DNA of 64,000 bases from NCBI RefSeq assembly GCF_947258575.1, contig NZ_CAMYIV010000010.1:186001-250000 (forward strand), written 5' to 3'. The translations under genes were made by a program, and so were the position numbers. This stretch comes from an uncultured Alcanivorax sp. (lineage in GTDB: Bacteria; Pseudomonadota; Gammaproteobacteria; Pseudomonadales; Alcanivoracaceae). The notes beneath the pieces were generated by a model. The model worked only from the letters and a program-made list of their open reading frames with translations. It had not been told where the DNA came from and ran no database searches. Shown piece after piece: positions 51,120 to 59,266 of this stretch. Positions within the stretch are counted from its first letter, which is position 1. Each line of letters starts with the position of its first letter.

Positions 51120-51974
51120 ATGGGTCTGATCATTTTTCTTCTGGCACTGGCGGTGCTCACCACGGTGTCCATCACCCTGCTGTTCTATATGTGCTGGTTC
51201 TACGACCGTCGCAGCTTTCCCGAGCAGGCACAGCTTCCCGATGAGCAGCCGCTGCGGCTGTTGCCGACAGTGGTGGGCATCATCAAGGAAGCCGCCAGCC
51301 TTACCGTGCTGGTGTTCAGCTACCCGCTGCGGCTGATTCACGATGCCTCGCCGGTGCGCAGCCGCCACCACGGGGAAACCCCGCTGATTCTGGTGCACGG
51401 CTACGGCGGCAACAGCGCCAACTTCCTGTTCATGCAGTGGCGGCTGAAATGGCGCGGCTGGGGCAATGTGTACTCAGTGAGCTACACCCCCCCGCACATC
51501 AACGCCCGCAAACTGGCCCAGCAGGTCAACGATCATGTGGAGCGTATCCTCGCTTCCACCGGCGCGAAAAAAGCCCATATCGTCTGCCATTCCATGGGTG
51601 GCCCGCTGACACGCTACGCCCTGAAAAACCTGGGCCTGGCCGGCAAGATCGACCGGGTGATCACCCTGGGCAGCCCTCACTACGGCTCGCGCATCGCCGG
51701 CCTGTTCCCGGCCCAGGGTTCTGCCGCGCAGATGCGCTACCAGAGCCCCTTTGTGCAGGAGCTGGCGGAAGGTGGCGGTTGCCCCGGCGGCGCCCGTTTC
51801 TTCTCCATCTACTCCAACCTGGACAACTTTGTATTGCCAGTGTCCACCGCTGTTCTGGAGGGGGCGGAAGCCAATATTAACGTGCCGTATCTGGGTCACT
51901 GCGCCCTGTTGTACAGCAATCGCGTGCTGGATCAGGTGGAGCGTTGCCTGTTATCGCCGAAGCCGGAGATTTGA
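51120..51974 (+). CDS. Membrane-anchored triacylglycerol lipase-like hydrolase
   Basis: 284 residues. An N-terminal membrane helix (IIFLLALAVLTTVSITLLFY, 4-23) is followed by an alpha/beta hydrolase domain with LVHGYGGNSANFLF and nucleophile CHSMGG. The signature is close to the LipA/EstA-type lipases active at membranes. A second hydrophobic stretch (about 55-70) may also insert. Role in lipid turnover or hydrocarbon-derived esters is inference. Confidence 0.85.
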   Translation: MGLIIFLLALAVLTTVSITLLFYMCWFYDRRSFPEQAQLPDEQPLRLLPTVVGIIKEAASLTVLVFSYPLRLIHDASPVRSRHHGETPLILVHGYGGNSANFLFMQWRLKWRGWGNVYSVSYTPPHINARKLAQQVNDHVERILASTGAKKAHIVCHSMGGPLTRYALKNLGLAGKIDRVITLGSPHYGSRIAGLFPAQGSAAQMRYQSPFVQELAEGGGCPGGARFFSIYSNLDNFVLPVSTAVLEGAEANINVPYLGHCALLYSNRVLDQVERCLLSPKPEI

Positions 51975-52061
51975 TCCGTGACAATGTTGCATTAGCGATT
52001 GGCTGGGATCATGGTTAAAGCAGGAGAACAGAAAACCGTGATGCAACAGAGGGAGCGAATC

Positions 52062-52514
52062 ATGAGTGAATACGGTGCAACGGTTGCCTGGCATCTCAAG
52101 CCGGGCGCGTCGTTCGATTACGAACACTTCAACCGGGAACACGAGTGGACCTTCGCCGGTGGCGAAGTGGTGCAGGCCTCGGCCTCACCGGAATACTTCG
52201 GCTGCGGAAACCGGGTGAACCCGGACGAGGCGGTCATTGCCGCCACCTCCAGCTGTCACATGCTCACCTTCCTGTCGATTGCGGCCAAGCAGGGCCTCAA
52301 GGTGCTCAGTTACATCGACCAGCCTGTCGGCACTGTGGAAAAGGCCGGCGATGGACACCTGGCCATCACCCGCATCGTGCTGCGCCCGCGGGTGGTGTTC
52401 GATGATGGCCAGGAACCGGATGCCGCTGCGATGGACAAGCTTCACGCCAGTGCCCACCGCAACTGTTTTGTGGCCAATTCCCTCAAGGCCGATATCCGCA
52501 TCGAGCCGATCTGA
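52062..52514 (+). CDS. OsmC family peroxiredoxin
   Basis: 150 residues of the OsmC/Ohr fold, probably reducing organic or fatty-acid hydroperoxides. Both redox cysteines are present: AATSSCHMLTFL and HRNCFVANSL. ATG 52062 has GGGAG six bases upstream; a longer frame starting at 51999 includes a second Met but no better site. Follows the lipase in the same direction. Confidence 0.9.
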   Translation: MSEYGATVAWHLKPGASFDYEHFNREHEWTFAGGEVVQASASPEYFGCGNRVNPDEAVIAATSSCHMLTFLSIAAKQGLKVLSYIDQPVGTVEKAGDGHLAITRIVLRPRVVFDDGQEPDAAAMDKLHASAHRNCFVANSLKADIRIEPI

Positions 52515-52727
52515 CCTAACCCATCGCTCCTGCAGCGGGAAAGTCCGTTGCAGGAGTGTCTTTAGAAAGGCGCGACGCGACGTTAGCGCCCGGGAAAACG
52601 GTATACAGCGGACCGGACAGTCACTCGCGGATGATGTTGCCTTCACACCGTGCCGCTAGAATGTTGGCCATAGTTTCGCTGGCCCCCTGCCCGGGGGCGG
52701 CGCCGTTGACCAACAGGACTGTCTGAA

Positions 52728-53867
52728 ATGCTTGATCAAAACGAAATCGAACTGTTCCGCGACAACGTCAAAAAATTCCTCGAAAACGAAGTGGCTCCGC
52801 ACTACGACCAGTGGGAAAAAGCCGAGATGTTCCCCCGTGAGCTGTGGAACAAGCTGGGCGAGAATGGCCTGCTGTGCGTGGACGTGCCGGAAGAGTACGG
52901 CGGCTTCGGCGCCAACTTCCGCTTGTCTGCGGTGATCGTGGAAGAAGCCTCCCGCGCCGGTTACGGTGCCCTGGCCTCCAACATCTCCGTGCACTCCGAT
53001 ATCGTTGCCCCCTACATCCTGCACCTGGGCACGGAAGAGCAGAAACAGACCTGGCTGCCGAAAATGGTCAGCGGTGAAGCCGTGGGCGCCATCGGCATGA
53101 CCGAGCCAGGTGCCGGTTCCGACCTGCAGGGCATGAAAACCCGTGCCGACAAGGACGGCGATGGCTACAAGATCAGCGGCCAGAAAACCTTTATCACCAA
53201 TGGCCAGCACTGCGACGTTATCGTGCTCGCCACCAAGACCGACCCCAACGCCGGCTCCAAGGGCATGACCCTGTTTACCGTGGATTGCTCCCTGCCGGGC
53301 TTCGCCCGTGGTCGTAACCTGGAAAAAATGGGCCATCACGCCGCTGACACCTCCGAGCTTTTCTTCGAAGACGTGAAAGTGGGCGCCGACCAGATTCTCG
53401 GCGGTGAAGGCAAAGGCTTCGCCAACCTGATGAACGAACTGCCCCGCGAACGCCTGATCCTGGCCCTGGGCGCCATCGCTGCCTGCGAAGGCATGATCGA
53501 GCGCACCATCGAATACACCAAAGAGCGCCAGGCTTTCGGCAAGCCGATCTCCAGCCTGCAGAACACCCGCTTCGTGCTGGCAGACCTGCACGCCCAGGTG
53601 GTGGTTAACCGCGCCTACGGCGAGCAGTGCATCGACCAGTATGACCGTGGTGAACTCACCGCCACCAACGCCTCCATTGCCAAGCTCACCACCACCGAGC
53701 TGCAAGGCGTGGTCGCTGACAAGTGTCTGCAGCTGTTCGGTGGTTACGGCTACATGCAGGAATACCCCATCTCCCGCGATTACGTGGATGCCCGCATCCA
53801 GCGTATCTATGGCGGCACCAGCGAAATCATGAAAGAAATCATCTCCCGGGAAATTATCGGGCGATAA
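52728..53867 (+). CDS. Acyl-CoA dehydrogenase
   Basis: FAD enzyme introducing the alpha,beta double bond in acyl-CoA during beta-oxidation. 379 residues with the family motifs IGMTEPGAGSDLQGMKT and YMQEYPISRDYVDARIQRIYGG. The catalytic base is likely the Glu in IYGGTSEIMKEII (glutamate-type as in medium/short-chain enzymes). AGGA lies nine bases before the ATG. Ends with a strong terminator. Confidence 0.94.
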   Translation: MLDQNEIELFRDNVKKFLENEVAPHYDQWEKAEMFPRELWNKLGENGLLCVDVPEEYGGFGANFRLSAVIVEEASRAGYGALASNISVHSDIVAPYILHLGTEEQKQTWLPKMVSGEAVGAIGMTEPGAGSDLQGMKTRADKDGDGYKISGQKTFITNGQHCDVIVLATKTDPNAGSKGMTLFTVDCSLPGFARGRNLEKMGHHAADTSELFFEDVKVGADQILGGEGKGFANLMNELPRERLILALGAIAACEGMIERTIEYTKERQAFGKPISSLQNTRFVLADLHAQVVVNRAYGEQCIDQYDRGELTATNASIAKLTTTELQGVVADKCLQLFGGYGYMQEYPISRDYVDARIQRIYGGTSEIMKEIISREIIGR

Positions 53868-53887
53868 ATCCTCAGGATTTCAGCACC

Positions 53888-53917
53888 AAAAAACGCGGCC
53901 CCGGCCGCGTTTTTTTA
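53888..53917 (+). terminator. Intrinsic terminator of the acyl-CoA dehydrogenase gene
   Basis: AAAAAACGCGGCC-CC-GGCCGCGTTTTTTT: the stem is flanked by A and T runs, so it works on both strands. Confidence 0.9.
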
Positions 53918-53930
53918 TGCCTTCTCGTTT

Positions 53931-54272
53931 CTGTAGGAGCACCTCTTGAGGTGCGAACCTAATGTAGCCAAACCCTGACTACCCCTGTGCTCAACAGATG
54001 GCTCTTCCTGGCTTGTAGGATATGTCTTACAGAAAATGCTAACGGGTTGATATAAAGTGGATTTGTAAAGGGGGGGGGGGCTTTGCCAAAAAGCACGCTC
54101 GTACTGGCATTATGTCGAACGTTCGCGATTTGTCAGTTGGGATAAATTCTCAACCTGGTGGTAAGTCACTAACCAATATCAAATTATTCGTGGCCAATGT
54201 GATAAGCCCAAAATAATTATGTCGAATTGAGTTAAGTCGATTCGTTCGTCCTAATACGCTGTTAATGAGCCT
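53931..54272. other. Gene-free AT-rich stretch with a family B hairpin and a G11 run
   Basis: CTGTAGGAGCACC / GGTGC family B hairpin at 53931-53956, then sequence of clearly lower GC than the rest of the window. It contains a run of eleven G (54070-54080). No ORF with convincing features is seen until 54273. It marks the left edge of the cassette-like island. Confidence 0.6.
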
Positions 54273-54566
54273 ATGAAAAAGTTCAGCTCCAGAAATATGG
54301 TTAGTTTCGTATGCGATCATGTCTTTAAGAATGAGAGACCTATCCTTCTCGTAGCCCATGAGGATGGCGATTGGCAGTTTCTGTGTGGTGTTGGAGATGA
54401 TGATTTCGAGTCACCGGATAGCCTGCATGTAGTCGGTGTGGGGCATTTAATCGACCGAGACCCAAGTATAAATCTGTGTGCTGACTTGCCGAATGGGTAT
54501 GAGGCAGAACGTAGCGAAATCAACGAGCCCTGGGTACGAACCAAGATCGATGGAGAGGCTCATTAA
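54273..54566 (+). CDS. Hypothetical protein, possible DUF2185/Imm33-like
   Basis: 97 residues, AT-rich codons unlike the surrounding genes. The order of motifs (VCDHVFKNERPILLVAHEDG, then WQFLCGVGDDDFESPDSL and ADLPNGYEAER...W) resembles small DUF2185/Imm33-type proteins that often travel in gene cassettes. No signal peptide. Its stop codon lies inside an attC-like site, as in integron cassettes. Function unknown. Confidence 0.6.
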   Translation: MKKFSSRNMVSFVCDHVFKNERPILLVAHEDGDWQFLCGVGDDDFESPDSLHVVGVGHLIDRDPSINLCADLPNGYEAERSEINEPWVRTKIDGEAH

Positions 54567-54632
54567 CAAGCGCATGTTGTCGGACTGGTTTTCCGCTGCG
54601 CTCCAAATCAGCCGCAAATACGGGCGTTATGT
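54561..54632 (+). other. attC-like recombination site
   Basis: 72 bp. Begins CATTAACAAGCGC and ends GGGCGTTATGT, so the outer boxes TAAC and GTTA are complementary (R'' and R' type, cleavage-like G/TTATGT). The interior folds as CGG-A-CTGGTTT against AAATCAG-CCG with a bulged A, the extrahelical-base arrangement of integron attC sites. It joins two small ORFs head-to-tail. No integrase or attI is in the window. Confidence 0.55.
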
Positions 54633-54639
54633 GGTTTAA

Positions 54640-54972
54640 ATGACGATGAATCTACTTTTTGTATGTAGTGAAAACCGCTTGCGAAGCCCTACCGGAGAAG
54701 AGGTTTTTTCTAAGTATGAGGGCGTTAATGCAATTGGTGCTGGCACAAATGCCGATGCCGAGACTACGGTAAGTGGAGACCTCATCGAGTGGGCGGACGT
54801 TGTCTTCGTTATGGAGAAGTCCCATAGAAATAAGGTCTCAAAGAAGTTCAAAGAGCTTCTCAAAGGCAAGAAGCTGGTGTGCCTGGATATACCTGACAAT
54901 TACGACAGGATGGACCCTGTCCTTATCCGGCTACTTAAAAACAAAGTGGCCAAGCATGTTCGCTTTAGGTAG
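54640..54972 (+). CDS. Low-molecular-weight phosphotyrosine phosphatase-like protein
   Basis: 110 residues with the CX5R-S P-loop at the N-terminus (FVCSENRLRSPTGEEVF; Cys and Arg intact) and a C-terminal segment DIPDNYDRMDPVL that includes the family Asp position. Shorter than standard LMW-PTPs (about 150), matching a compact group often carried in mobile cassettes. Starts eight bases after the attC-like site. ATG 54646 is an alternative start. Low GC. Confidence 0.75.
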   Translation: MTMNLLFVCSENRLRSPTGEEVFSKYEGVNAIGAGTNADAETTVSGDLIEWADVVFVMEKSHRNKVSKKFKELLKGKKLVCLDIPDNYDRMDPVLIRLLKNKVAKHVRFR

Positions 54973-55028
54973 GCCACCTGGTATCAATTTTGAACCGTGA
55001 CAGAAAACATCTTAACTAAGGCTACGAC

Positions 55029-55478
55029 GTGAAAAAGAGAGAATTTCCCGAAATGATGAAGCCTGCGTTACTTCCCCTTATTCTGGCTGTGCTCGTCGGC
55101 TGCACAAATGTGACCGGTGATACCCCCAGGACCATTTCCTCACAGGAAGCAGAAAATCTGAGCGCTGTGCGCCTCTTCTCAGTAGCAGATACATTTTTCT
55201 CCGAAGCGGGCTATGCGTGCAGTGCTGATGCGGACGCTGGCCAATTTCGCTGTTCCAGAGCACTTCGGGATCTTTATATTCATCAGACAACCGCCGAGGT
55301 GAACATTTACCCCGGTGATGAGGGTAACAAAGCCCACAGGATCATCGCGACCCGCTGGGATGAGGGGTTGATTCCCAGTGAGCTGATTTCCAATACCTAT
55401 GCCAACGATGACGTTGAGGCGTTCTGCGCTTATCTTGCCAGCGCCAAAGTTGCGTTATGTAGTGAATATAAAGGTTAA
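55029..55478 (+). CDS. Hypothetical lipoprotein
   Basis: 149 residues with a lipoprotein signal: LLPLILAVLVGC. The mature part has three cysteines (YACSADADAGQFRCSR, VEAFCAYLASAKVALCSE in pieces) and no known fold. Start GTG 55029 with AAGG upstream, or ATG 55053. Intermediate GC, within the cassette-like island. No attC-like site follows it. Confidence 0.6.
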   Translation: MKKREFPEMMKPALLPLILAVLVGCTNVTGDTPRTISSQEAENLSAVRLFSVADTFFSEAGYACSADADAGQFRCSRALRDLYIHQTTAEVNIYPGDEGNKAHRIIATRWDEGLIPSELISNTYANDDVEAFCAYLASAKVALCSEYKG

Positions 55479-55642
55479 AGGCTGGTCTCCGATTACTTAA
55501 TTTCCGCATTTTTTCTGATTGCCCGTTGGCACTCTTCAAGCAACGCTCCAACGGGATCCGGTTGAGTCTTCTGAAAGTGCCGCCCAGGCAAAAGGTCTGT
55601 ATGAGACTGGGATCGCGCCGCCATTCACGTTATTTGCTGCCT

Positions 55643-56251
55643 TCACCCTTTGGAGTGACCTTGGTTCGTTGCTCCGTCTCGCTGCGTTTCATCAGGGTAA
55701 GTGTGAGCGGCTACGACGTAGCGTAAGGGTCCGCCGGGGGTGATGGCGTCGAAGGGGTAGCAGGTGATCAACAGTAGCTGTTGGTCGTCCAAGGGGATGT
55801 GCAGGGGCTGCTTTTGGCTGTTGATGACCTGCTGGGCGGCGACCTGAAACTGGTGTCGTGAGCCGTCGGTAAATTGCACGGTGAGGGCTTCGCCGGTGTT
55901 CAGTGTTTCCAGAAAGGCAAAGTGGGTGTCGCGGTGACCGGCCAGGGTGAGGGCCTGGTCGCTGCCGATGCCGCCGGCCAGTCGGCCGGGGCCGAAGGCC
56001 AGGGCTTCGCCGCTGGTGCTTTCCAGTACATAGAGGTTTTTTCCGGCGGGGGTGGTGAGCCGCGCCACCGGCCAGGTGTCCGCCCAGGGCCAGGGGCGCT
56101 GGGGGGCGCCCTGGTCCAGGGTGGTTTGCCAGGCGTGGGCGATCAGGTGCTGGGCCAGCCAGGCCTTGCCGTCCAGCCAGCTGGCCCAGCCTGCCAGCCC
56201 CAACAGGGCGACCAGGCTCAGTACCAGCAGGCCGCGCTCATACCGCGCCAT
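55643..56251 (-). CDS. Class GN (proteobacterial) sortase
   Basis: Membrane-anchored transpeptidase of 202 residues. An N-terminal helix (LLVLSLVALLGLAGWASWL) is followed by the sortase barrel with catalytic His106 (LAGHRDTHF), Cys164 (LLLITCYPFD) and Arg177 (GGPLRYVV). This is the marine proteobacterial sortase type found with a single dedicated VIT/VWA substrate, encoded directly upstream here; the two frames overlap by 14 bases. The acceptor in a Gram-negative envelope is not known. Confidence 0.93.
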   Translation of the reverse strand: MARYERGLLVLSLVALLGLAGWASWLDGKAWLAQHLIAHAWQTTLDQGAPQRPWPWADTWPVARLTTPAGKNLYVLESTSGEALAFGPGRLAGGIGSDQALTLAGHRDTHFAFLETLNTGEALTVQFTDGSRHQFQVAAQQVINSQKQPLHIPLDDQQLLLITCYPFDAITPGGPLRYVVAAHTYPDETQRDGATNQGHSKG

Positions 56252-58202
56252 GGGCCTGTCTCCGCTGGCGCAGCCAGAGCAGCAGGGTGACGATCAGCAG
56301 CACGCCGGCCAGCCGCCATAACAGGGGCGCCGGGGTGGCGGTGCCGGGCCAGGCGGTGCTTTGTTGAGTGCCATGGGGTGCCTGGTTGCGGACGGTGTCG
56401 TGCAGCAGGGGTTCATGGGCCGGGCGGGAGACGGTTTCTTCCACGGCGATAAAGCTGGTGTAGCGGCTGACCAGTTGATGGCGCAGGGCCACCTGGGTGA
56501 CCAGAGGGGCGATATCCGTTTCCGGGGCGCCGAGGGTGATGCGGTCCATCAGGTCGGCGATCTTGCGACGGGCCCACAGGCTGGCGGTGCCCGGATGGTT
56601 GCTGTTGTTCGGCAGGGTGACCGGCTGTTGCCAGTGTTTGTCACTGTAGCCGCTGACGGTGATCTGGTCCGTGGGGCCGGAGAGTTTCATGGCCACCAGC
56701 AAGGGCTCACCGGCGTACAGATCTGGCAGCTTTTGTGGCCAGCGTTCAGCGACGATGCCCTGCGGCAGTTGCACCTGCAGGTTGCGCATCAGCGGAGATT
56801 CCAGGCGGCGGAACAGGGTGTCCATGCCTTGCTGTACCTGGTTCTGGTCGTTGATATAGGTAAAGCTGCCGCGCCCGAATTGGGCGGCGCGGGTCATGAA
56901 GTGGCTGTTGGGGGCGGAGCCGATGCCCACGGTGAACAGGCGCGCTTCGCCGAGCTGTTGATGCAGGGCCCGGAAGATGCCGTTCTCGTTACCCACGGCG
57001 CCGTCGGTGATAAAGATCACCTGGCGCAGGTAACCGTCGCTGGCGGGTTGGCTCAGGGTGGCGCTGAGTGCCGGTAGCATGTGGGTGCCGCCGCTGGCCT
57101 GCAGGCTGTCCACGAAACCCTGGGCCTGTTGGCGACTGCTGTCGTTGACCGTGGCCGGCGCTTCAAACAGCAGGGTGTGCTGGCTGTCGAAGTCGGTGAT
57201 GTTGAAGCGGTCGCCGGGCTTCAGGCGTTGCAGGGCCAGTTGCAGGCTGGCCTTGGCCTGGCGCATGGGGGCGCCGCCCATGGAGCCGGAGCTGTCGATG
57301 ATGAACAGGGTTTCCCGGGGCAGGGCGCTCGCTTGCTCGGTTTCCGGGGGAACCACCATCAGCAGGGCATAGTGCTCGCCGTCGATTTCCTCATAAAAGC
57401 TGGTGGCTAGCGGTTCGCCGGTGTCTTCCAGTTCCCAGTTGAGCAGCAGATCCCGGTCCATGGGCACGGGGCCGGCTTTCGGGGTGATGGTGTAGCGTCG
57501 ACCGTGGCGTTGCGAGTGGATGGCATGGCTGGGGCTGCCCAGGGTTGCCAGGCGGTTGCCGGCGTCCAGATCAATATGGATGGACGCGGTGCCGGCCTCG
57601 GCGGTGCCGCCGGGGTTCGCCACCGTATTGCGCAGCAGGGAATCCAGCGGATGGGGCGTTTCCGTAGCTGGGGTGAAGCGAGGCGTCAGGGTAAGCGGCA
57701 GGCGCAGCTGGAAGCGGCGTCCGTCCACGTCCAGAGTCTGCTGGTAATGCAGCTCCACCTGAATGGTTTCGCCGGGGGCGATATTGGCCACGGCGGTGGT
57801 GAACAGGTTGGGGCGCTGCTGGCTGACCAGGCTGGCTTTCTTGCCGCTGGCGCGGGCCTGCCGATACGCCTGTTCCGCTTCGGCTTTCTTGTCGATGCGG
57901 CCGACAATGCGCCTTTCTCCAATGGTCAGCACCATGCCGTCCACGGCGGCGTTTTCCGGTAGAGGAAACAGGTAGCGACCCTCACGAAACTGCTGGCTGG
58001 CATTGCGAAAGCGTTGCGTCAGAGTGACCCGCGCCAGAGGTCCACTGGCGGTGATGTGAGCGTCAGTGTCGAGCAGGGTGGCGGCGGAAATATTTCCCCG
58101 GTCATCCGCCAGCAGCAAGGCGCCGGTGGCGGCTTCGTCCTGCCAGTCCGCCCGGGCGGTGAATGTCAGTAGCAGTAGCGAGAAGAAAAGCGTCAGTTTC
58201 AT
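56238..58202 (-). CDS. Marine proteobacterial sortase target protein (VIT + VWA)
   Basis: 654 residues: signal peptide (to TARA, residue 18), VIT domain (about 35-165), linker, von Willebrand A domain with MIDAS DSSGSMGG (about 302-309), a beta-rich region and a C-terminal sorting signal. The last 45 residues read WPGTATPAPLLW, a hydrophobic helix and RQRRQ. This is the LPxTAT-like signal of the family with the first Leu replaced by Trp. It is expected to be processed by the adjacent sortase. Confidence 0.93.
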   Translation of the reverse strand: MKLTLFFSLLLLTFTARADWQDEAATGALLLADDRGNISAATLLDTDAHITASGPLARVTLTQRFRNASQQFREGRYLFPLPENAAVDGMVLTIGERRIVGRIDKKAEAEQAYRQARASGKKASLVSQQRPNLFTTAVANIAPGETIQVELHYQQTLDVDGRRFQLRLPLTLTPRFTPATETPHPLDSLLRNTVANPGGTAEAGTASIHIDLDAGNRLATLGSPSHAIHSQRHGRRYTITPKAGPVPMDRDLLLNWELEDTGEPLATSFYEEIDGEHYALLMVVPPETEQASALPRETLFIIDSSGSMGGAPMRQAKASLQLALQRLKPGDRFNITDFDSQHTLLFEAPATVNDSSRQQAQGFVDSLQASGGTHMLPALSATLSQPASDGYLRQVIFITDGAVGNENGIFRALHQQLGEARLFTVGIGSAPNSHFMTRAAQFGRGSFTYINDQNQVQQGMDTLFRRLESPLMRNLQVQLPQGIVAERWPQKLPDLYAGEPLLVAMKLSGPTDQITVSGYSDKHWQQPVTLPNNSNHPGTASLWARRKIADLMDRITLGAPETDIAPLVTQVALRHQLVSRYTSFIAVEETVSRPAHEPLLHDTVRNQAPHGTQQSTAWPGTATPAPLLWRLAGVLLIVTLLLWLRQRRQAHGAV

Positions 58203-58278
58203 GGTGGCCTCCTTGTGATGAGGGCCAGCATGGCAAGGGGAGAAGGGGGCTTTGTGGGGATTGTGTGGGGAGGAACCA

Positions 58279-58440
58279 GTGAACAGTTAATAGTGGACAG
58301 TTAACAGCGCGCGACCGGTGTTGTGTCTGGTTTTAAACGTGGAAAGCCGCGCTCAGGGGCTTGGGCGCGGCTTTCAATGCTGGCAGTTGGCTGAGAAATC
58401 AGTTCGCGAACTATTAACTGTTCACTGTTAACTATTCACT
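58279..58440. terminator. Terminator GAAAGCCGCGC...GCGCGGCTTTC flanked by family C repeats
   Basis: The central perfect 11-bp stem (58342-58352 with 58365-58375) probably ends the GntR transcript on the minus strand. GTGAACAGTTAATAGTGGAC to the left and TATTAACTGTTCACTGTTAA to the right are the inverted family C arms. Confidence 0.65.
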
Positions 58441-58445
58441 GCCTA

Positions 58446-59114
58446 TTAAGCTGCGTTGCGGCGTTTAGCGATGGCGCGCAGGACGATCTGGCACTGGTTT
58501 TCGCCGTATTCGCGAATGTCTGCTTCGGCATCAGCGGTGTTGCGGCCGACCACGTTGATCAGCAGGCGCTTGAACAGCTGCAGGGAAACGTCGAACTCGG
58601 AGGTGTCTTCCTGCAGGGCGATAAACGTATAGCGCTTGAGCAGGGGGATCAGGTCGACAATGTCATCGGCCAGGTAGCGGTTGTTGGCGAATCGTTCGGT
58701 GGCGATTTCCACAAAGCGGAAGGCCAGCTGGTGGGCGGCGGGCAGGTCGTTGCCCTGATAGTGCTGCTCCAGTTGCGGCAGCATTTCCACCATGTCCTCG
58801 ATCTGGCCGGGCATCCAGTTGCTGGCAGCCTGGCCTGCCAGTCGCGACAGCAACATGAACAGGAAGTCGTAAAGGTCGTGAACCTGCTCATCAGTGACGT
58901 CGCACACCCGTGCGCCCTTGCGCGGCTGCAGCTCGATCAGGTGCTGCTTTTCCAGCACGCGAAAGGCCTCCCGAAGTGAGTTAGTGCTCACATCAAGTTG
59001 CTTGGCCAGATCATTTTCCGGCAGGCGGGCCCCGGGTGCCAGGGTGCCAGTGATGATCTGCTCGGCCAGGTGCTGGGCGATTTGTTCGCTCAGGCTGACG
59101 GCTTTCAACGACAT
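58446..59114 (-). CDS. GntR family (FCD) transcriptional regulator
   Basis: 222 residues. N-terminal winged helix (SEQIAQHLAEQIITGTLAPG, ENDLAKQLDVSTNSLREAFR) with an FCD-type all-helical ligand domain from about residue 75. FCD regulators bind organic acids or fatty acyl derivatives. Divergent from alkB with 152 bp between, so it is the prime candidate regulator of the alkane hydroxylase. The same pair is known at the alkB2 locus of Alcanivorax borkumensis. Confidence 0.92.
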   Translation of the reverse strand: MSLKAVSLSEQIAQHLAEQIITGTLAPGARLPENDLAKQLDVSTNSLREAFRVLEKQHLIELQPRKGARVCDVTDEQVHDLYDFLFMLLSRLAGQAASNWMPGQIEDMVEMLPQLEQHYQGNDLPAAHQLAFRFVEIATERFANNRYLADDIVDLIPLLKRYTFIALQEDTSEFDVSLQLFKRLLINVVGRNTADAEADIREYGENQCQIVLRAIAKRRNAA

Positions 59115-59266
59115 GACAACGGTCCTTTTCAGCTTCGGCGGGAATTATCCTCCGAGGTTGTTACTATGTCACTAAATGAGTTGTTTGACAATTCAAGAAA
59201 TCAGGGATAGCCTAACCGTCACATTGAAGACTGTTACTTTTGGCTTGAACTAGCGAGGTATGAGCC
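59115..59266. promoter_or_regulatory. Divergent GntR/alkB control region
   Basis: 152 bp between the two start codons. It holds TTGT-TTG-ACAA (about 59182-59192), a small perfect dyad, and TTGTTACTATGTCACTAA nearby. Either could be the GntR operator. No match to a known consensus can be claimed. Confidence 0.4.

Noticed and set aside
54168-54234. Second attC-like site (CACTAAC ... GTTAAGT)
   Set aside because: The end boxes are partly matching but no internal stem with bulged base could be found.
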